DNA of 64,000 nucleotides from Aquilutibacter rugosus (lineage in GTDB: Bacteria > Pseudomonadota > Gammaproteobacteria > Xanthomonadales > Xanthomonadaceae): contig NZ_JAZHBO010000001.1 in NCBI RefSeq assembly GCF_036541335.1, forward strand, positions 744,001-808,000. The letters run 5' to 3'. A program made the translations under genes and the position numbers. Of this stretch, positions 18,065 to 26,961 are shown one piece after another (position 1 is the first letter of the stretch; each line of letters opens with the position of its first letter). The notes beneath the pieces are model-generated. The model worked only from the letters and a program-made list of their open reading frames with translations. It ran no database searches and was not told where the DNA came from.

Positions 18065-19462
18065 TTACCCGCACCCGGTGCGTGCAGCGGCTTCAATCTG
18101 ACCGCAGTCGCGGGCCTGCACTCGCAGTTCGGGCATGGCGATGGTCTCCCACAAGGTGCCGATCCGTGACGACCCGAGCACCTGCAAGCCGGCAAGCGGT
18201 GCACCCTGCGCATCGAGTGCGCGACCGAGCCCATCCGTCAGAATCCCTAGGCCATGCGGACCGGGCACTGCCAGCCCGTTGGCGAGCAACGAGGCCAATA
18301 ACGGACTCGAAGGCCGTTCGAAGCGCGTCTCGACACCGGTGGCATTGATGACGACATCGGTCGGTAAGTTTTGCTCAGCGCCATCGCGTGCACGAAAGCG
18401 CAGTGTCGCAGCATCAGTGCCGGTGCTCGGCAGGAGGCGCCCGGCCAGAACGTGCAGCTGGCCTGCTTGCATCATGGCCTGCAGTTCGGCGGCAATCTCC
18501 GGCGCGATGCGATGGCGATGAATATCCCAGTAGCGGACCGCATGCCGTAGAAAGCGGGCCTGCTCGGGTGCCGACAGCGATTGCCACAGCTGCTGGCCGT
18601 AGGGGCGCAGGCGCTCGACCGTCCACTGCCACGGTTCGCCCTGTGCGATGCCCTGCAGTGCACGACGGCGCAGGGTGCGCCACAGGCCCAGTACGGTGCT
18701 CGGCAAGTTCTCGGCGGCAGACGGCAAGGGCGCAGGCAGATGCTCGGCGGCATGCGGCAATGGCAACAGGCCGTGCCGCGACAGCACCGTGATCGGGCCG
18801 CGATGGCCGGCGCGCAGGCGCGTCATCAGGCTATCCACCATGCTGAGTCCCGAGCCGATCACGGTGATGCGTGCATCGGGCGACATGCGATCGAGTTGCG
18901 GATAGTCCCAACTCTCGACAACCGGCAATTCACCCGCATCGATCGGCAAGGCACGCGGCGCATTGCCGATGGCGAGCACGACCTGTGCAGCCCGCAAGCT
19001 CGTACCGTCCAACAAGGTCACAACGAACCCGTCGTCGGAACGGGCCAACGCAACGGCCTCATCGCGCACGTGCTGCAGCGATGAAAACAACGGCTGCTCA
19101 CGCAGACGTGCCAGAAGGTACGCACCGTAAGCGCGACGCGGCGCGTAGGCATGATCCAGGTCGTGGCCATGTAGGTCGGCCAGCGCCGAATCGGGATTGG
19201 CGATCAGGTAATCGACAAAATCATGCGGACGATCGGCGAAGGCGCTCATGCGCCCGGCCGGAACATTGAGACGGTGTTCTTCGCGATCGGTGGAATACGC
19301 CGCGCCCTGCGCCAGCGAAGCCCGCGGCTCGACCACGGCGATGCGCGGCTCGTGACCCGCGGCCGAACACGACGACAGATAATGCAGTGCGACTAGCGCC
19401 CCGGCAGCACCGCCGCCGATCACGATCCGTTCGTACTCGCTGCTCATTTTCAAACTGCTCAT
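18065..19462 (-). CDS. FAD/NAD(P)-binding oxidoreductase (COG4529-like)
   Basis: 465 aa from ATG 19462 (MSSLKMSSEYERIVIGGG). The open frame reaches 19510 but that part overlaps the upstream terminator hairpin, so the later start is preferred; ATG 19447 is also possible. FAD-binding GGGAAGALVALHYL at the N-terminus, a second dinucleotide fold VIGSGLSMVDSLMTRL mid-protein, and NATGVETRF near the C-terminus. Substrate unknown. Downstream of the indolepyruvate oxidoreductase but separated from it by a strong terminator. Confidence 0.85.
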   Translation of the reverse strand: MSSLKMSSEYERIVIGGGAAGALVALHYLSSCSAAGHEPRIAVVEPRASLAQGAAYSTDREEHRLNVPAGRMSAFADRPHDFVDYLIANPDSALADLHGHDLDHAYAPRRAYGAYLLARLREQPLFSSLQHVRDEAVALARSDDGFVVTLLDGTSLRAAQVVLAIGNAPRALPIDAGELPVVESWDYPQLDRMSPDARITVIGSGLSMVDSLMTRLRAGHRGPITVLSRHGLLPLPHAAEHLPAPLPSAAENLPSTVLGLWRTLRRRALQGIAQGEPWQWTVERLRPYGQQLWQSLSAPEQARFLRHAVRYWDIHRHRIAPEIAAELQAMMQAGQLHVLAGRLLPSTGTDAATLRFRARDGAEQNLPTDVVINATGVETRFERPSSPLLASLLANGLAVPGPHGLGILTDGLGRALDAQGAPLAGLQVLGSSRIGTLWETIAMPELRVQARDCGQIEAAARTGCG

Positions 19463-19491
19463 AGGTTCACGCTCCGATGCAGGCCCATCGT

Positions 19492-19524
19492 AAAACGAAA
19501 AACCCCGCACGGCATGTGCGGGGT
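19492..19524 (-). terminator. Rho-independent terminator of the indolepyruvate oxidoreductase gene
   Basis: Stem ACCCCGCAC / GTGCGGGGT (19502-19510 and 19516-19524) with loop GGCAT. On the minus strand it is followed by a T-rich tract (19492-19501). It lies 20 bp past the stop of the 1230-aa gene. Confidence 0.88.
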
Positions 19525-19543
19525 CTCGTTGAACCCGGCTTAA

Positions 19544-22500
19544 TTAAGCGACGCGGACTAGGCGCAGCGGGTTGCGGAACTCGCGCAGCAGTTCGCCCAG
19601 CTCAATCTTGGCGGTGTGCACATTCGCTTCCTTGATGTGACCGAAGCCGCGCATGCGTTGCGGGATCTCGGCAATCTTGACGGCCAGATCGACGTTGTTG
19701 CCGTTGATCTCGCCCAGGATGCCTTCGATCGTCTGCACGTAGTCCTTGATCAGCGCACGTTCCATGCGGCGTTCCTCGGTATAGCCGAACACGTCGAAGG
19801 CAGTGCCGCGCAGACCCTTGAGCTTGGCCAGCAGGCCGAACCACTTGAGCATCGAGGGACCGTATTCCTTCTTGATCAGATGCCCGTTGGCATCGCGTTT
19901 GGTGAACAGCGGCGGGGCCAGGTGGAAGGTCAGCGTGTAGTCGCCTTCGAACTGCTGCTCGAGCTGACGACGGAAGGTGCCATCGCTGTACAGACGCGCG
20001 ACTTCGTATTCGTCCTTGTAGGACATCAGCTTGAACAGATTGCGGGCCACGGCCTCGGTCAGACCATGCATGCCGCGCAGACGAGCCTGCTCGGCATCGC
20101 GCACGTGCGACACAAACGAGGAGTAGTCGCGCGCGTAATCGGCATTCTGATATCGGGTCAGGAATTCGACACGGCGCTCGATCAGCTCATCGAGCGAACG
20201 CGACAGGCGCGAATCGTCGAGCGGCAGATCGGCCACGGTACCGGTGCCTTCGCCCGAAGCCGGCAGATGCTGCACGGCACGTTCGGTCGGCACGGGTGCC
20301 GACGGCGACGCAAACTCGTGCTCTTCCCACTCGCCCGGAGCCAGCATCGGCAGTTCGACATTGGTGTTGCCGAGCTCGGCCGTTGCACGATCGACACCGG
20401 CTGCAGCCGCCACTGCGGTCGGGTTGACCACCGCCAGACGACCCCAGGCAAAGGCCTTTTTGTTCATTTCGATGGCGGCGCCGTTGAGCTCTATGGCGTG
20501 CATCAGCGATTCGAATGATAGCGGGATCAGTCCTTGTTGCCAGGCGTAGCCCATGATGAAACTGTTCGAAGCGATCGCATCGCCCATCAGCTTGGTCGCG
20601 AGCTTGGTGGCATCGATCATGTACGGCTTGTTGCCGCCCAGTGCCTTGGAGATGCCGACCACGATGTCTTCGGCCGGGAATTCCATGTCAGGACGGGTGG
20701 TGAAGGTGCCGGGCATCGCTTCGTAGGTGTTGAGCACGACGGACGAACGGCCATCGCGGATCTTGGACAGCACCCAGTAGTCGTTGGCGACGACCATGTC
20801 GCAACCGAGCACCAGATCGGCCTCGCCGGCGGCAATGCGCACGGCGTGCAGATCGGCCGGCGTGCGTGCCAGACGAATGTGTGAAGTCACCGCGCCACCC
20901 TTCTGCGCCAGACCGGTCTGATCGAGCACGGTCGCGCCCAGGCCTTCGAGATGGCCGGCCATGCCGAGCAGGGCACCGATGGTCACCACGCCGGTGCCGC
21001 CGACGCCCGTCAGCAGAATGTTCCACGGCTTGGACAGGTCGGAGCGGATCGTCGGTGCGGGCAGGTTGTCGAGCAGATTGCCGACACCCGACGACGCACC
21101 CGAATCCTTGCGCAGCTTGCCGCCGTTGACCGTCACGAACGATGGACAGAAGCCCTTCACGCAGGAGAAGTCCTTGTTGCAGTTCGACTGGTCAATGGTG
21201 CGCTTGCGGCCGAATTCGGTTTCCTTGGGCAGGACCGAGACGCAGAACGATTTCTTGCCGCAGTCACCGCAGCCTTCGCACACCAGCGAGTTGATGATGA
21301 CGCGCTTGTTGGGATCTTCCATCTTGCCGCGCTTGCGGCGACGACGCTTTTCGGTGGCGCAGGTCTGGTCGTAAATCAGGATCGAAACGCCCTTCACCTC
21401 ACGAAGGCGCTTTTGGACCTCGTCGAGATCGGCGCGGTCATGGAACTCGACGCCGCTCGGGAACAGTTCGTGCTTGCTCCATTTGCGGATATCGTCCGAG
21501 ACCAGCACGATGGTGTCCACGCCTTCGGCACGCATCTGGTGCGCGATGGCCGGCACGCTGAGGGTGCCGTCAACCGGCTGGCCGCCCGTCATGGCGACCG
21601 CATCGTTGTACAGAATCTTGTAGGTGATGTTGACGCCGGTGGCCAAGGACTGACGGATCGCCAGCGACCCGCTGTGGAAGTACGTACCGTCGCCGAGGTT
21701 CTGGAACACGTGCTCGGTTTCCGTGAACGGAGCCTGGCCGGACCAGGTCACGCCTTCGCCACCCATGTGCGTGTAGGTGTCGGTGTCGCGGTTCATCCAG
21801 GTCACCATGTAGTGGCAACCGATACCGCCCATGGCGCGCGAACCTTGCGGGACCACGGTCGAGGTGTTGTGCGGGCAGCCCGAGCAGTAATGCGGCACGC
21901 GCGGGAACTGCGCCCGGGGCAGTGCGAGTTCGGATTCCTTTTCGGCCATCCAGCCCAGCACGTTGCGGATCTGCTCGCTGTCGTGGAACTTCTGGATGCG
22001 ACGTCCGATCACCCCCGCAATGGTCGCAGGCGTAAGTTCACCGGTCGAAGGCAGGATCCATTCGCCCTGTTCGTCGTACTTGCCGACGATCGACGGACGC
22101 TGACCCGGCCAGTTGTACAGGTATTCCTTCATTTGGCGCTCAATGAAGGCGCGCTTTTCCTCGACCACCAGAATGTCTTCGAGACCATCGGCGAAACGAC
22201 GCACACCCTCGGGTTCCAGCGGCCAGGTCATGCCGATCTTGTACACACGGATTCCGAGATCCGCACAGGCCTTCTCGTCGAGACCCAGGTACTCGAGTGC
22301 CTGCAGCACATCGAGATACGACTTACCGGTGGTAGCAATGCCCAAACGGGGACGCGGCGAGTCAATCACGATCTTGTCAATCCGATTAGCCCGCGCGAAG
22401 GCTTGCGCCGCCGCCACCGCATACTTGTGCAGGCGCATTTCCTGATCCATCGGCGGATCCGGCCAGCGGATATTGAGCCCGCCGGCCGGCAAGGCAAAGT

Positions 22501-23236
22501 CATCCGGCGTGACGATCTTGAGCGCCAGCGGGTCCACATCGAGCGACATGGACGACTCGACCGTCTCGGCAATCGTCTTAAAGCCGATCCAGCGACCGGT
22601 AAAGCGCGACATCTCCCAACCGATCAGGCCCATCTCCAGGATGTCGCGGACGCCGGCTGGGTTGAGGATCGGCATCATGGCCGAGACGAATTCGTCCTCG
22701 GAGCCGTGCGGCAGCGTCGAGGAGCGGCAGGCATGGTCGTCGGCGGCCAGAGCCAGCACACCGCCCAGCGGCGAGGTGCCGGCGGCGTTGGCGTGCTTGA
22801 ACACGTCACCCGTACGATCGACGCCCGGACCCTTGCCGTACCACATGCCGAACACGCCATCGACCTTGCTGCCCGGGAACAGGCCGACCTGCTGCGTGCC
22901 CCACACCATGGTGGCGCCCAGATCTTCGTTGAGGCCGGGAGTGAACTTGACCTTGGCCGCCTCGAGGTACTTGCGGGCGCGCCACAGCTCCAGATCGAAG
23001 CCACCCAGCGGCGACCCACGGTACCCGCTGATGAAACCCTGCGTGTTCAGGCCAGCGGCCTCGTCGCGCAGCTTTTGGATGATCGGCAAGCGGACCAGCG
23101 CCTGGACCCCGCTCAGGTAGATGCGACCGTGTTTGCGGGCGTACTTGTCCTCGAGCGTGTAGTCCTTGTCCACCACCGAATTGGTCAATGCGGTGTTGGC
23201 GGACTCGGGCGAGGACAGTTCAGCGGTGCTCGTCAT
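19544..23236 (-). CDS. Indolepyruvate ferredoxin oxidoreductase family protein (fused subunits)
   Basis: 1230 aa. Oxidatively decarboxylates aryl- or branched-chain 2-oxo acids to acyl-CoA with TPP and iron-sulfur centres. The N-terminal half carries the pyruvate-oxidoreductase-like and TPP regions (GCPHNTSTVVPQGSRAMGG near 455). A cysteine cluster CEGCGDCGKKSFC plus CNKDFSC...C (from about 652) binds Fe-S clusters. A gamma-type domain starts near 745 (GVGGTGVVTIGALLG), and a long C-terminal region follows. The fused arrangement is usual in aerobic proteobacteria. Monocistronic, with a TATAAT promoter and a strong terminator. Confidence 0.93.
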   Translation of the reverse strand: MTSTAELSSPESANTALTNSVVDKDYTLEDKYARKHGRIYLSGVQALVRLPIIQKLRDEAAGLNTQGFISGYRGSPLGGFDLELWRARKYLEAAKVKFTPGLNEDLGATMVWGTQQVGLFPGSKVDGVFGMWYGKGPGVDRTGDVFKHANAAGTSPLGGVLALAADDHACRSSTLPHGSEDEFVSAMMPILNPAGVRDILEMGLIGWEMSRFTGRWIGFKTIAETVESSMSLDVDPLALKIVTPDDFALPAGGLNIRWPDPPMDQEMRLHKYAVAAAQAFARANRIDKIVIDSPRPRLGIATTGKSYLDVLQALEYLGLDEKACADLGIRVYKIGMTWPLEPEGVRRFADGLEDILVVEEKRAFIERQMKEYLYNWPGQRPSIVGKYDEQGEWILPSTGELTPATIAGVIGRRIQKFHDSEQIRNVLGWMAEKESELALPRAQFPRVPHYCSGCPHNTSTVVPQGSRAMGGIGCHYMVTWMNRDTDTYTHMGGEGVTWSGQAPFTETEHVFQNLGDGTYFHSGSLAIRQSLATGVNITYKILYNDAVAMTGGQPVDGTLSVPAIAHQMRAEGVDTIVLVSDDIRKWSKHELFPSGVEFHDRADLDEVQKRLREVKGVSILIYDQTCATEKRRRRKRGKMEDPNKRVIINSLVCEGCGDCGKKSFCVSVLPKETEFGRKRTIDQSNCNKDFSCVKGFCPSFVTVNGGKLRKDSGASSGVGNLLDNLPAPTIRSDLSKPWNILLTGVGGTGVVTIGALLGMAGHLEGLGATVLDQTGLAQKGGAVTSHIRLARTPADLHAVRIAAGEADLVLGCDMVVANDYWVLSKIRDGRSSVVLNTYEAMPGTFTTRPDMEFPAEDIVVGISKALGGNKPYMIDATKLATKLMGDAIASNSFIMGYAWQQGLIPLSFESLMHAIELNGAAIEMNKKAFAWGRLAVVNPTAVAAAAGVDRATAELGNTNVELPMLAPGEWEEHEFASPSAPVPTERAVQHLPASGEGTGTVADLPLDDSRLSRSLDELIERRVEFLTRYQNADYARDYSSFVSHVRDAEQARLRGMHGLTEAVARNLFKLMSYKDEYEVARLYSDGTFRRQLEQQFEGDYTLTFHLAPPLFTKRDANGHLIKKEYGPSMLKWFGLLAKLKGLRGTAFDVFGYTEERRMERALIKDYVQTIEGILGEINGNNVDLAVKIAEIPQRMRGFGHIKEANVHTAKIELGELLREFRNPLRLVRVA

Positions 23237-23268
23237 ACGTGTTCAACCATCTCTTAAATATCCCCCCC

Positions 23269-23274
23269 ATTATA
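23269..23274 (-). promoter_or_regulatory. Probable -10 (TATAAT) of the indolepyruvate oxidoreductase gene
   Basis: Perfect TATAAT on the minus strand, 33 bp before the ATG. The 17-bp-spaced -35 position (23292-23297) falls in the AATTAAT part of the dispersed repeat, a poor -35, and within 4 bp of the mer transposon end at 23301. The insertion may have changed upstream promoter context. Confidence 0.45.
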
Positions 23275-23276
23275 TA

Positions 23277-23300
23277 AAGGGGACGGAGGGAATTAATTTT
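23277..23300 (+). repeat. Single arm of the GGGGACGGAGG repeat family, interrupted by the mer transposon
   Basis: Reads AGGGGACGGAGGGAATTAAT then TTT. It matches the arms at 9331-9453 except for one base (GGGAATT versus GGCAATT). The last 8 bases (23293-23300, TTAATTTT) are duplicated at 27188-27195 beyond the transposon, so the repeat originally continued into the sequence now at 27196. No opposing arm was found near either end. Confidence 0.7.
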
Positions 23301-23323
23301 GGGTATCCGGAATCTGGTGTGGG
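23301..23323 (+). repeat. Left terminal inverted repeat of the mer transposon
   Basis: Begins GGGTATCCGGAATCTGGTGT and pairs with 27165-27187 at 20 of 23 positions. A subterminal copy of the inner half (TTCAGTGTGGG) is at 23416-23426, with an inverted partner at 27075-27085, possibly extra transposase-binding sites or traces of an older end. Confidence 0.9.
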
Positions 23324-23443
23324 TTCTGGCTCCTTGGGTCTTTGTAGCTATCACTTTCAAATAATGGATTTTGGTGTTGGACGGCTGACCGGATGTGCTA
23401 GAGTAAAAGTCGGATTTCAGTGTGGGTTCGCCCAAGGTGCTGA

Positions 23444-24050
23444 GTGACGGACTTTCTCCAGCTGCGAAGCCTGAAGACGCTTGAAATCCTGACCAGCGAG
23501 GACAGTTACGTCGTCAGGGAGAGATATGGACCGGATGCGGGAATGGTTCCAACAGTTCCCGCTCCTAAGCGAAGCCCACGCTCTCAAGGAAGGATTTCTG
23601 TCGATCTGGGATCAGAAGACCCGCCCAGCAGCAGAAGCCGCCTGCGCGAAGTGGCAGGCCAATATTCCGACCGAATTGGCGGCCACGTTCAAGGACCTGA
23701 CCACCGCCGTGCACAACTGGCACGACGAAATCTTCGCCTACTTCGAGCAGCCGATTACCAATGCCTATACTGAGTCAGTCAACCGAGTGGCCAAAGACAT
23801 GAACCGCATGGGCAGGGGTTACAGCTTCGAGGTGCTTCGGGCGCGCATGCTCTACGACAAGAAGGCGCGCAAGGATGGCTCGGTTATCGAAACCGTGTTG
23901 GTCGATGACGACGACCCAATGACCACGGACTTCGTGTTCCAGCGGATGACCACGGCGGCAACGCGCAAGAAGAAGATCACGCGCGTGGTCGAGTACGGCC
24001 CCTATCTCCCGAAGCTGGCGCGGCTACTCGAAGAGGGGTATTTCGAATAG
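23444..24050 (+). pseudogene. tnpA: ISL3 family transposase, internally deleted and frameshifted
   Basis: The GTG at 23444 opens a typical ISL3 transposase N-terminus (MTDFLQLRSLKTLEILT) for about 27 residues. The frame then shifts by +1, and from about 23520 continues as the C-terminal part (174 aa in the frame starting 23526). That part has ITNAYTESVNRVAKDMNRMG and RGYSFEVLRARMLYDKKARK, the conserved end of the DDE_Tnp_ISL3 domain with its catalytic glutamate. The zinc-finger region and both catalytic aspartates are missing; full-length relatives exceed 400 aa. Convergent with merA. Confidence 0.88.
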
Positions 24051-24132
24051 TCCTCAGCCCATTGTGCAAGAGGCGGCGCTTCAGCCTGAATTTGTGATTC
24101 AGCCGATGAAGCATAGGTAAGAGGCCCAGCCA

Positions 24133-25827
24133 CTACCCCGCGCAACAGGACAGTTGCTTTACGTCCTTGGTGAAGGTTTGTGCCGCGAGTTTCAGCCCCT
24201 CGACCATCGTCAGGTAGGGGAATAACTGGTCGGCCAACTCTCGCACCGTCATGCGGTTGCGAATCGCCAGTACTGCGGTTTGGATCAGCTCGCCTGCTTC
24301 CGGGGCTACCGCTTGCACGCCGATCAGTCGTCCCGAACCGGCCTCCGAAACCAGCTTGATGAAACCGCGCGTGTCGAAGTTGACCAGCGCCCGGGGCACG
24401 TTGTCGAGCGTCAGCGTGCGGCTGTCGGTCTCGATACCGTCGTGGTGCGCTTCGGCTTCGCTGTAGCCCACGGTGGCGACCTGCGGGTCGGTGAACACCA
24501 CCGCCGGCATCGCCGTCAGATCCAGCGTCGCGTTGCCACCCGTCATGTTGATTGCAGCGCGGGTGCCGGCCGCCGCCGCGACGTAGACGAACTGCGGCTG
24601 GTCAGTGCAGTCGCCGGCGGCATAGATGTGCGGCACGGTAGTGCGCATCGCGTGGTCGATGGTGATGGCGCCTTGCGCATTGACCACCACACCGGCCGCG
24701 TCGAGGTTGAGCGTGCGGGTGTTTGGGGTGCGGCCGGTGGCGAACAACAGCCGGTCGGCATGCAGTTCGCCGCGTTCGGTGGTGAGCACGAATTCCCCAT
24801 CCTCATAGGCGACCTGGCTGGCCTGGGTGTGGTCCAGCACTTCGATGCCTTCGGCGCGGAACACGGCCGTGATGGCCTCGCCAATGGCGGGGTCTTCGCG
24901 AAAGAACAGTGTGCTGCGCGCCAGCATGGTCACCTTGCTGCCCAGCCGGGCAAAGGCCTGCGCGAGTTCGACGGCCACCACCGACGAGCCGATCACGGCC
25001 AGCCGATCGGGGATCGTGTCGCTGGCCAGCGCTTCGGTCGACGTCCAGAAGGGCGTGTCTTTCAAGCCCGGGATCGGTGGAATCGCCGGACTGGCCCCGG
25101 TGGCGATGAGGCAGCGGTCGAAACTCACCTCGCGCATCCCGTCGTCAGCGGTTGCCACGGTCAGCGTGTGCGCATCCTTGAATCCGGCATCGCCGCGCAG
25201 CACGGTGATGGTCGGGGTGCTCGTCAGGATGCCTTCGTACTTGGCGTGGCGCAGTTCATCGACGCGCCCCTGCTGCTGAGCCAGCAAGCGCTTACGCAGA
25301 ATCTTCGGCGAGGCGGCGGCAATGCCGTCATCGAACGGACTCTCGCGACGCAGATGCGCAATGTGGGCAGCGCGGATCATGGTCTTGGACGGCACACATC
25401 CGACGTTGACGCAGGTGCCGCCGAGAGTGCTGCGCTCGATCAGCGTCACACGCGCCCCTTGCTCGACGGCCTTCAACGCCGCCGCCATCGCCGCGCCGCC
25501 GCTGCCGATCACGGCCACGTGCAGTGCAGCCTCATCGTCCTCGCGCTTTGGTTCGCCGCCCAGCCGCTCTTGTGCATTGTTCAGCAGGTCGCTGGGTTGC
25601 CCCGGCGCATCGGCAAGCTGCGCTCGGTAACCGAGTGCGGATACCGCCGCGACCAGCGAGGTCACGTCCGCGGCGGTACCTACGCTGGCCTCAATCTCGG
25701 CCCGGCGCTGTGGGTAGGACACTGAGGCCGAACGCACGCCGGGCACCTTTTCCAAGGTCTGCTTGACGTGCTCGGCGCACGACCCGCAGGTCATGCCATC
25801 GATGTGCAGCGTGATCGCCTCGGTCAT
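24133..25827 (-). CDS. merA: Mercuric reductase
   Basis: 564-aa FAD flavoenzyme that reduces Hg(II) to volatile Hg(0) with NADPH. Residues 1-70 form an HMA metal-binding domain (GMTCGSCAEHV). The FAD fold follows near residue 105, with the redox-active disulfide GGTCVNVGCVPSK near 137, and the C-terminus ends in the Hg-binding vicinal pair SCCAG. Length and layout are canonical. Third gene of merT-merP-merA, 10 bp after merP. Confidence 0.98.
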   Translation of the reverse strand: MTEAITLHIDGMTCGSCAEHVKQTLEKVPGVRSASVSYPQRRAEIEASVGTAADVTSLVAAVSALGYRAQLADAPGQPSDLLNNAQERLGGEPKREDDEAALHVAVIGSGGAAMAAALKAVEQGARVTLIERSTLGGTCVNVGCVPSKTMIRAAHIAHLRRESPFDDGIAAASPKILRKRLLAQQQGRVDELRHAKYEGILTSTPTITVLRGDAGFKDAHTLTVATADDGMREVSFDRCLIATGASPAIPPIPGLKDTPFWTSTEALASDTIPDRLAVIGSSVVAVELAQAFARLGSKVTMLARSTLFFREDPAIGEAITAVFRAEGIEVLDHTQASQVAYEDGEFVLTTERGELHADRLLFATGRTPNTRTLNLDAAGVVVNAQGAITIDHAMRTTVPHIYAAGDCTDQPQFVYVAAAAGTRAAINMTGGNATLDLTAMPAVVFTDPQVATVGYSEAEAHHDGIETDSRTLTLDNVPRALVNFDTRGFIKLVSEAGSGRLIGVQAVAPEAGELIQTAVLAIRNRMTVRELADQLFPYLTMVEGLKLAAQTFTKDVKQLSCCAG

Positions 25828-25837
25828 GAGCGTGTGC

Positions 25838-26116
25838 TCACTTCTTGACGGTAGACGGGTAGCCGGCGTTCTCGGTGGCTTTGGTCAACGCGGCCGGAGT
25901 GGTCTTGGCATCGTCGTAGGTTACCACCGCCTCCTTGGGCTCCCAGGTCACCTTGGCCTCGATGACGCCTTCGACCTTGGTCAGCGCCTTCTTGACCGTG
26001 ATCGGACAGGTGGCGCAGGTCATGCTCGGCACCGACAGCGTGACGGTTTTGGTGGCGGCCCAGGCGGGAGCGCTGAGGGCAAGGGTCAGAGCGAGCAATG
26101 CGACGAGTTTCTTCAT
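25838..26116 (-). CDS. merP: Periplasmic mercury-binding protein MerP
   Basis: 92 aa: signal peptide of about 20 residues (ends APAWAA), then one HMA domain with Hg-binding MTCATCPITV. Captures Hg(II) in the periplasm and passes it to MerT. An AAAGGAGAT ribosome binding site precedes the ATG. Lies 12 bp downstream of merT. Confidence 0.97.
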   Translation of the reverse strand: MKKLVALLALTLALSAPAWAATKTVTLSVPSMTCATCPITVKKALTKVEGVIEAKVTWEPKEAVVTYDDAKTTPAALTKATENAGYPSTVKK

Positions 26117-26128
26117 GGCAATCTCCTT

Positions 26129-26479
26129 TCAGTAGAACAGGGGCATGAGGTAGGGGAACACGAGCGCGATCAGCACCAGGGCGGTGACGATCCAGAAGAT
26201 CACCTTGTAGGCCGTCCGCACCTGGGGCACGGCGCATGCGTCGTCCGGCGCGCAGGCGCGAGCCGGCCGGAAGATGCGACGCCACGCGAAGAACAGCGCC
26301 ACGAGCGCCACGCCAATGAAGATCGGCCGGTACGGTTCCAGCGCGGTCAAGTTGCCGATCCAGGCGCCGGAGAAACCCAGCGTGATCAGCACCAGCGGAC
26401 CGAGGCAGCAGGTCGAGGCGAGGATGGCGGCGAGGCCACCGGCGGCCAGTGCACCGCGGCCGTTGCTGGGGTCTGCCAT
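26129..26479 (-). CDS. merT: Mercuric ion transport protein MerT
   Basis: 116-aa inner-membrane protein with three predicted helices. The first carries the Hg-binding vicinal cysteines (STCCLGP, near residues 24-25), and the cytosolic loop carries the second Cys pair (ACAPDDACAV). Start at 26479 (MADPSNGRG) is preferred over an upstream GTG at 26575 because a GGAGAT site precedes it and it gives the standard length. First structural gene from the MerR-controlled promoter. Confidence 0.96.
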   Translation of the reverse strand: MADPSNGRGALAAGGLAAILASTCCLGPLVLITLGFSGAWIGNLTALEPYRPIFIGVALVALFFAWRRIFRPARACAPDDACAVPQVRTAYKVIFWIVTALVLIALVFPYLMPLFY

Positions 26480-26517
26480 GTGAGGGATCTCCTTCCGAGA
26501 CGTTGCGTGATGCGCTA

Positions 26518-26548
26518 AGGTTACTTCCGTAGTCAAGTACGGAGTCAA
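26518..26548 (-). promoter_or_regulatory. PmerT promoter and MerR operator
   Basis: On the minus strand -35 TTGACT (26543-26548) and -10 TAACCT (26518-26523) are separated by 19 bp, the over-long spacer typical of MerR-activated promoters. The dyad CCGTA...TACGG (26527-26542) fills the spacer and is the MerR site. The divergent merR start is only 6 bp from the -35, so MerR binding should also repress its own promoter. Confidence 0.88.
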
Positions 26549-26553
26549 GCGCG

Positions 26554-26961
26554 ATGGTGAACGATCCGCAAACACTGACCATCGGGGCTTTCGCCAAGGC
26601 CGCTGGGGTCAACGTGGAGACCATCCGGTTCTATCAGCGCAAGGGGTTATTGCCAGAACCAGGTCGGCCCGTCGGCAGTATTCGCCGCTACGGATCGGCG
26701 GACGTGGCGCGGGTGCGTTTCGTGAAATCCGCCCAGCGGCTGGGGTTCAAGCTGGACGAAGTCGGCCAACTCCTACAGCTAGGGGACGGCACTCACTGCA
26801 GCGAAGCCGCCGAGCTGGCTGCGCTCAAGCTCACCGACGTGCGCACCAAGATGGCGGACCTGACGCGAATCGAAGCGGTGCTGTCACGGTTGGTCAACGA
26901 GTGCCATGCGCAGCGAGGCACTGTGTCGTGCCCGCTGATCGATTCTCTGCACGGGAGCTAG
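26554..26961 (+). CDS. merR: Mercuric resistance transcriptional regulator MerR
   Basis: 135-aa MerR-family activator/repressor. N-terminal winged helix (IGAFAKAAGVNVETIRFYQRKGLL), dimerisation coiled coil, and the three Hg-ligand cysteines expected of true MerR: C in THCSEAAE (near 82), C in VNECHAQRG (near 117) and C in TVSCPLID (near 126). It twists the 19-bp-spaced merT promoter on Hg(II) binding. Divergent from merTPA. Confidence 0.97.
   Translation: MVNDPQTLTIGAFAKAAGVNVETIRFYQRKGLLPEPGRPVGSIRRYGSADVARVRFVKSAQRLGFKLDEVGQLLQLGDGTHCSEAAELAALKLTDVRTKMADLTRIEAVLSRLVNECHAQRGTVSCPLIDSLHGS

Noticed and set aside
20951..23257. 768-codon plus-strand frame opposite the indolepyruvate oxidoreductase
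   Set aside because: Antisense shadow; composition is Arg/His/Gly-rich with no motif, while the minus-strand gene has clear Fe-S and TPP motifs.
26480..26575. Upstream GTG start for merT
   Set aside because: It would extend merT through its own promoter and across the MerR operator into merR; the ATG at 26479 has a good ribosome binding site and gives the standard 116 aa.
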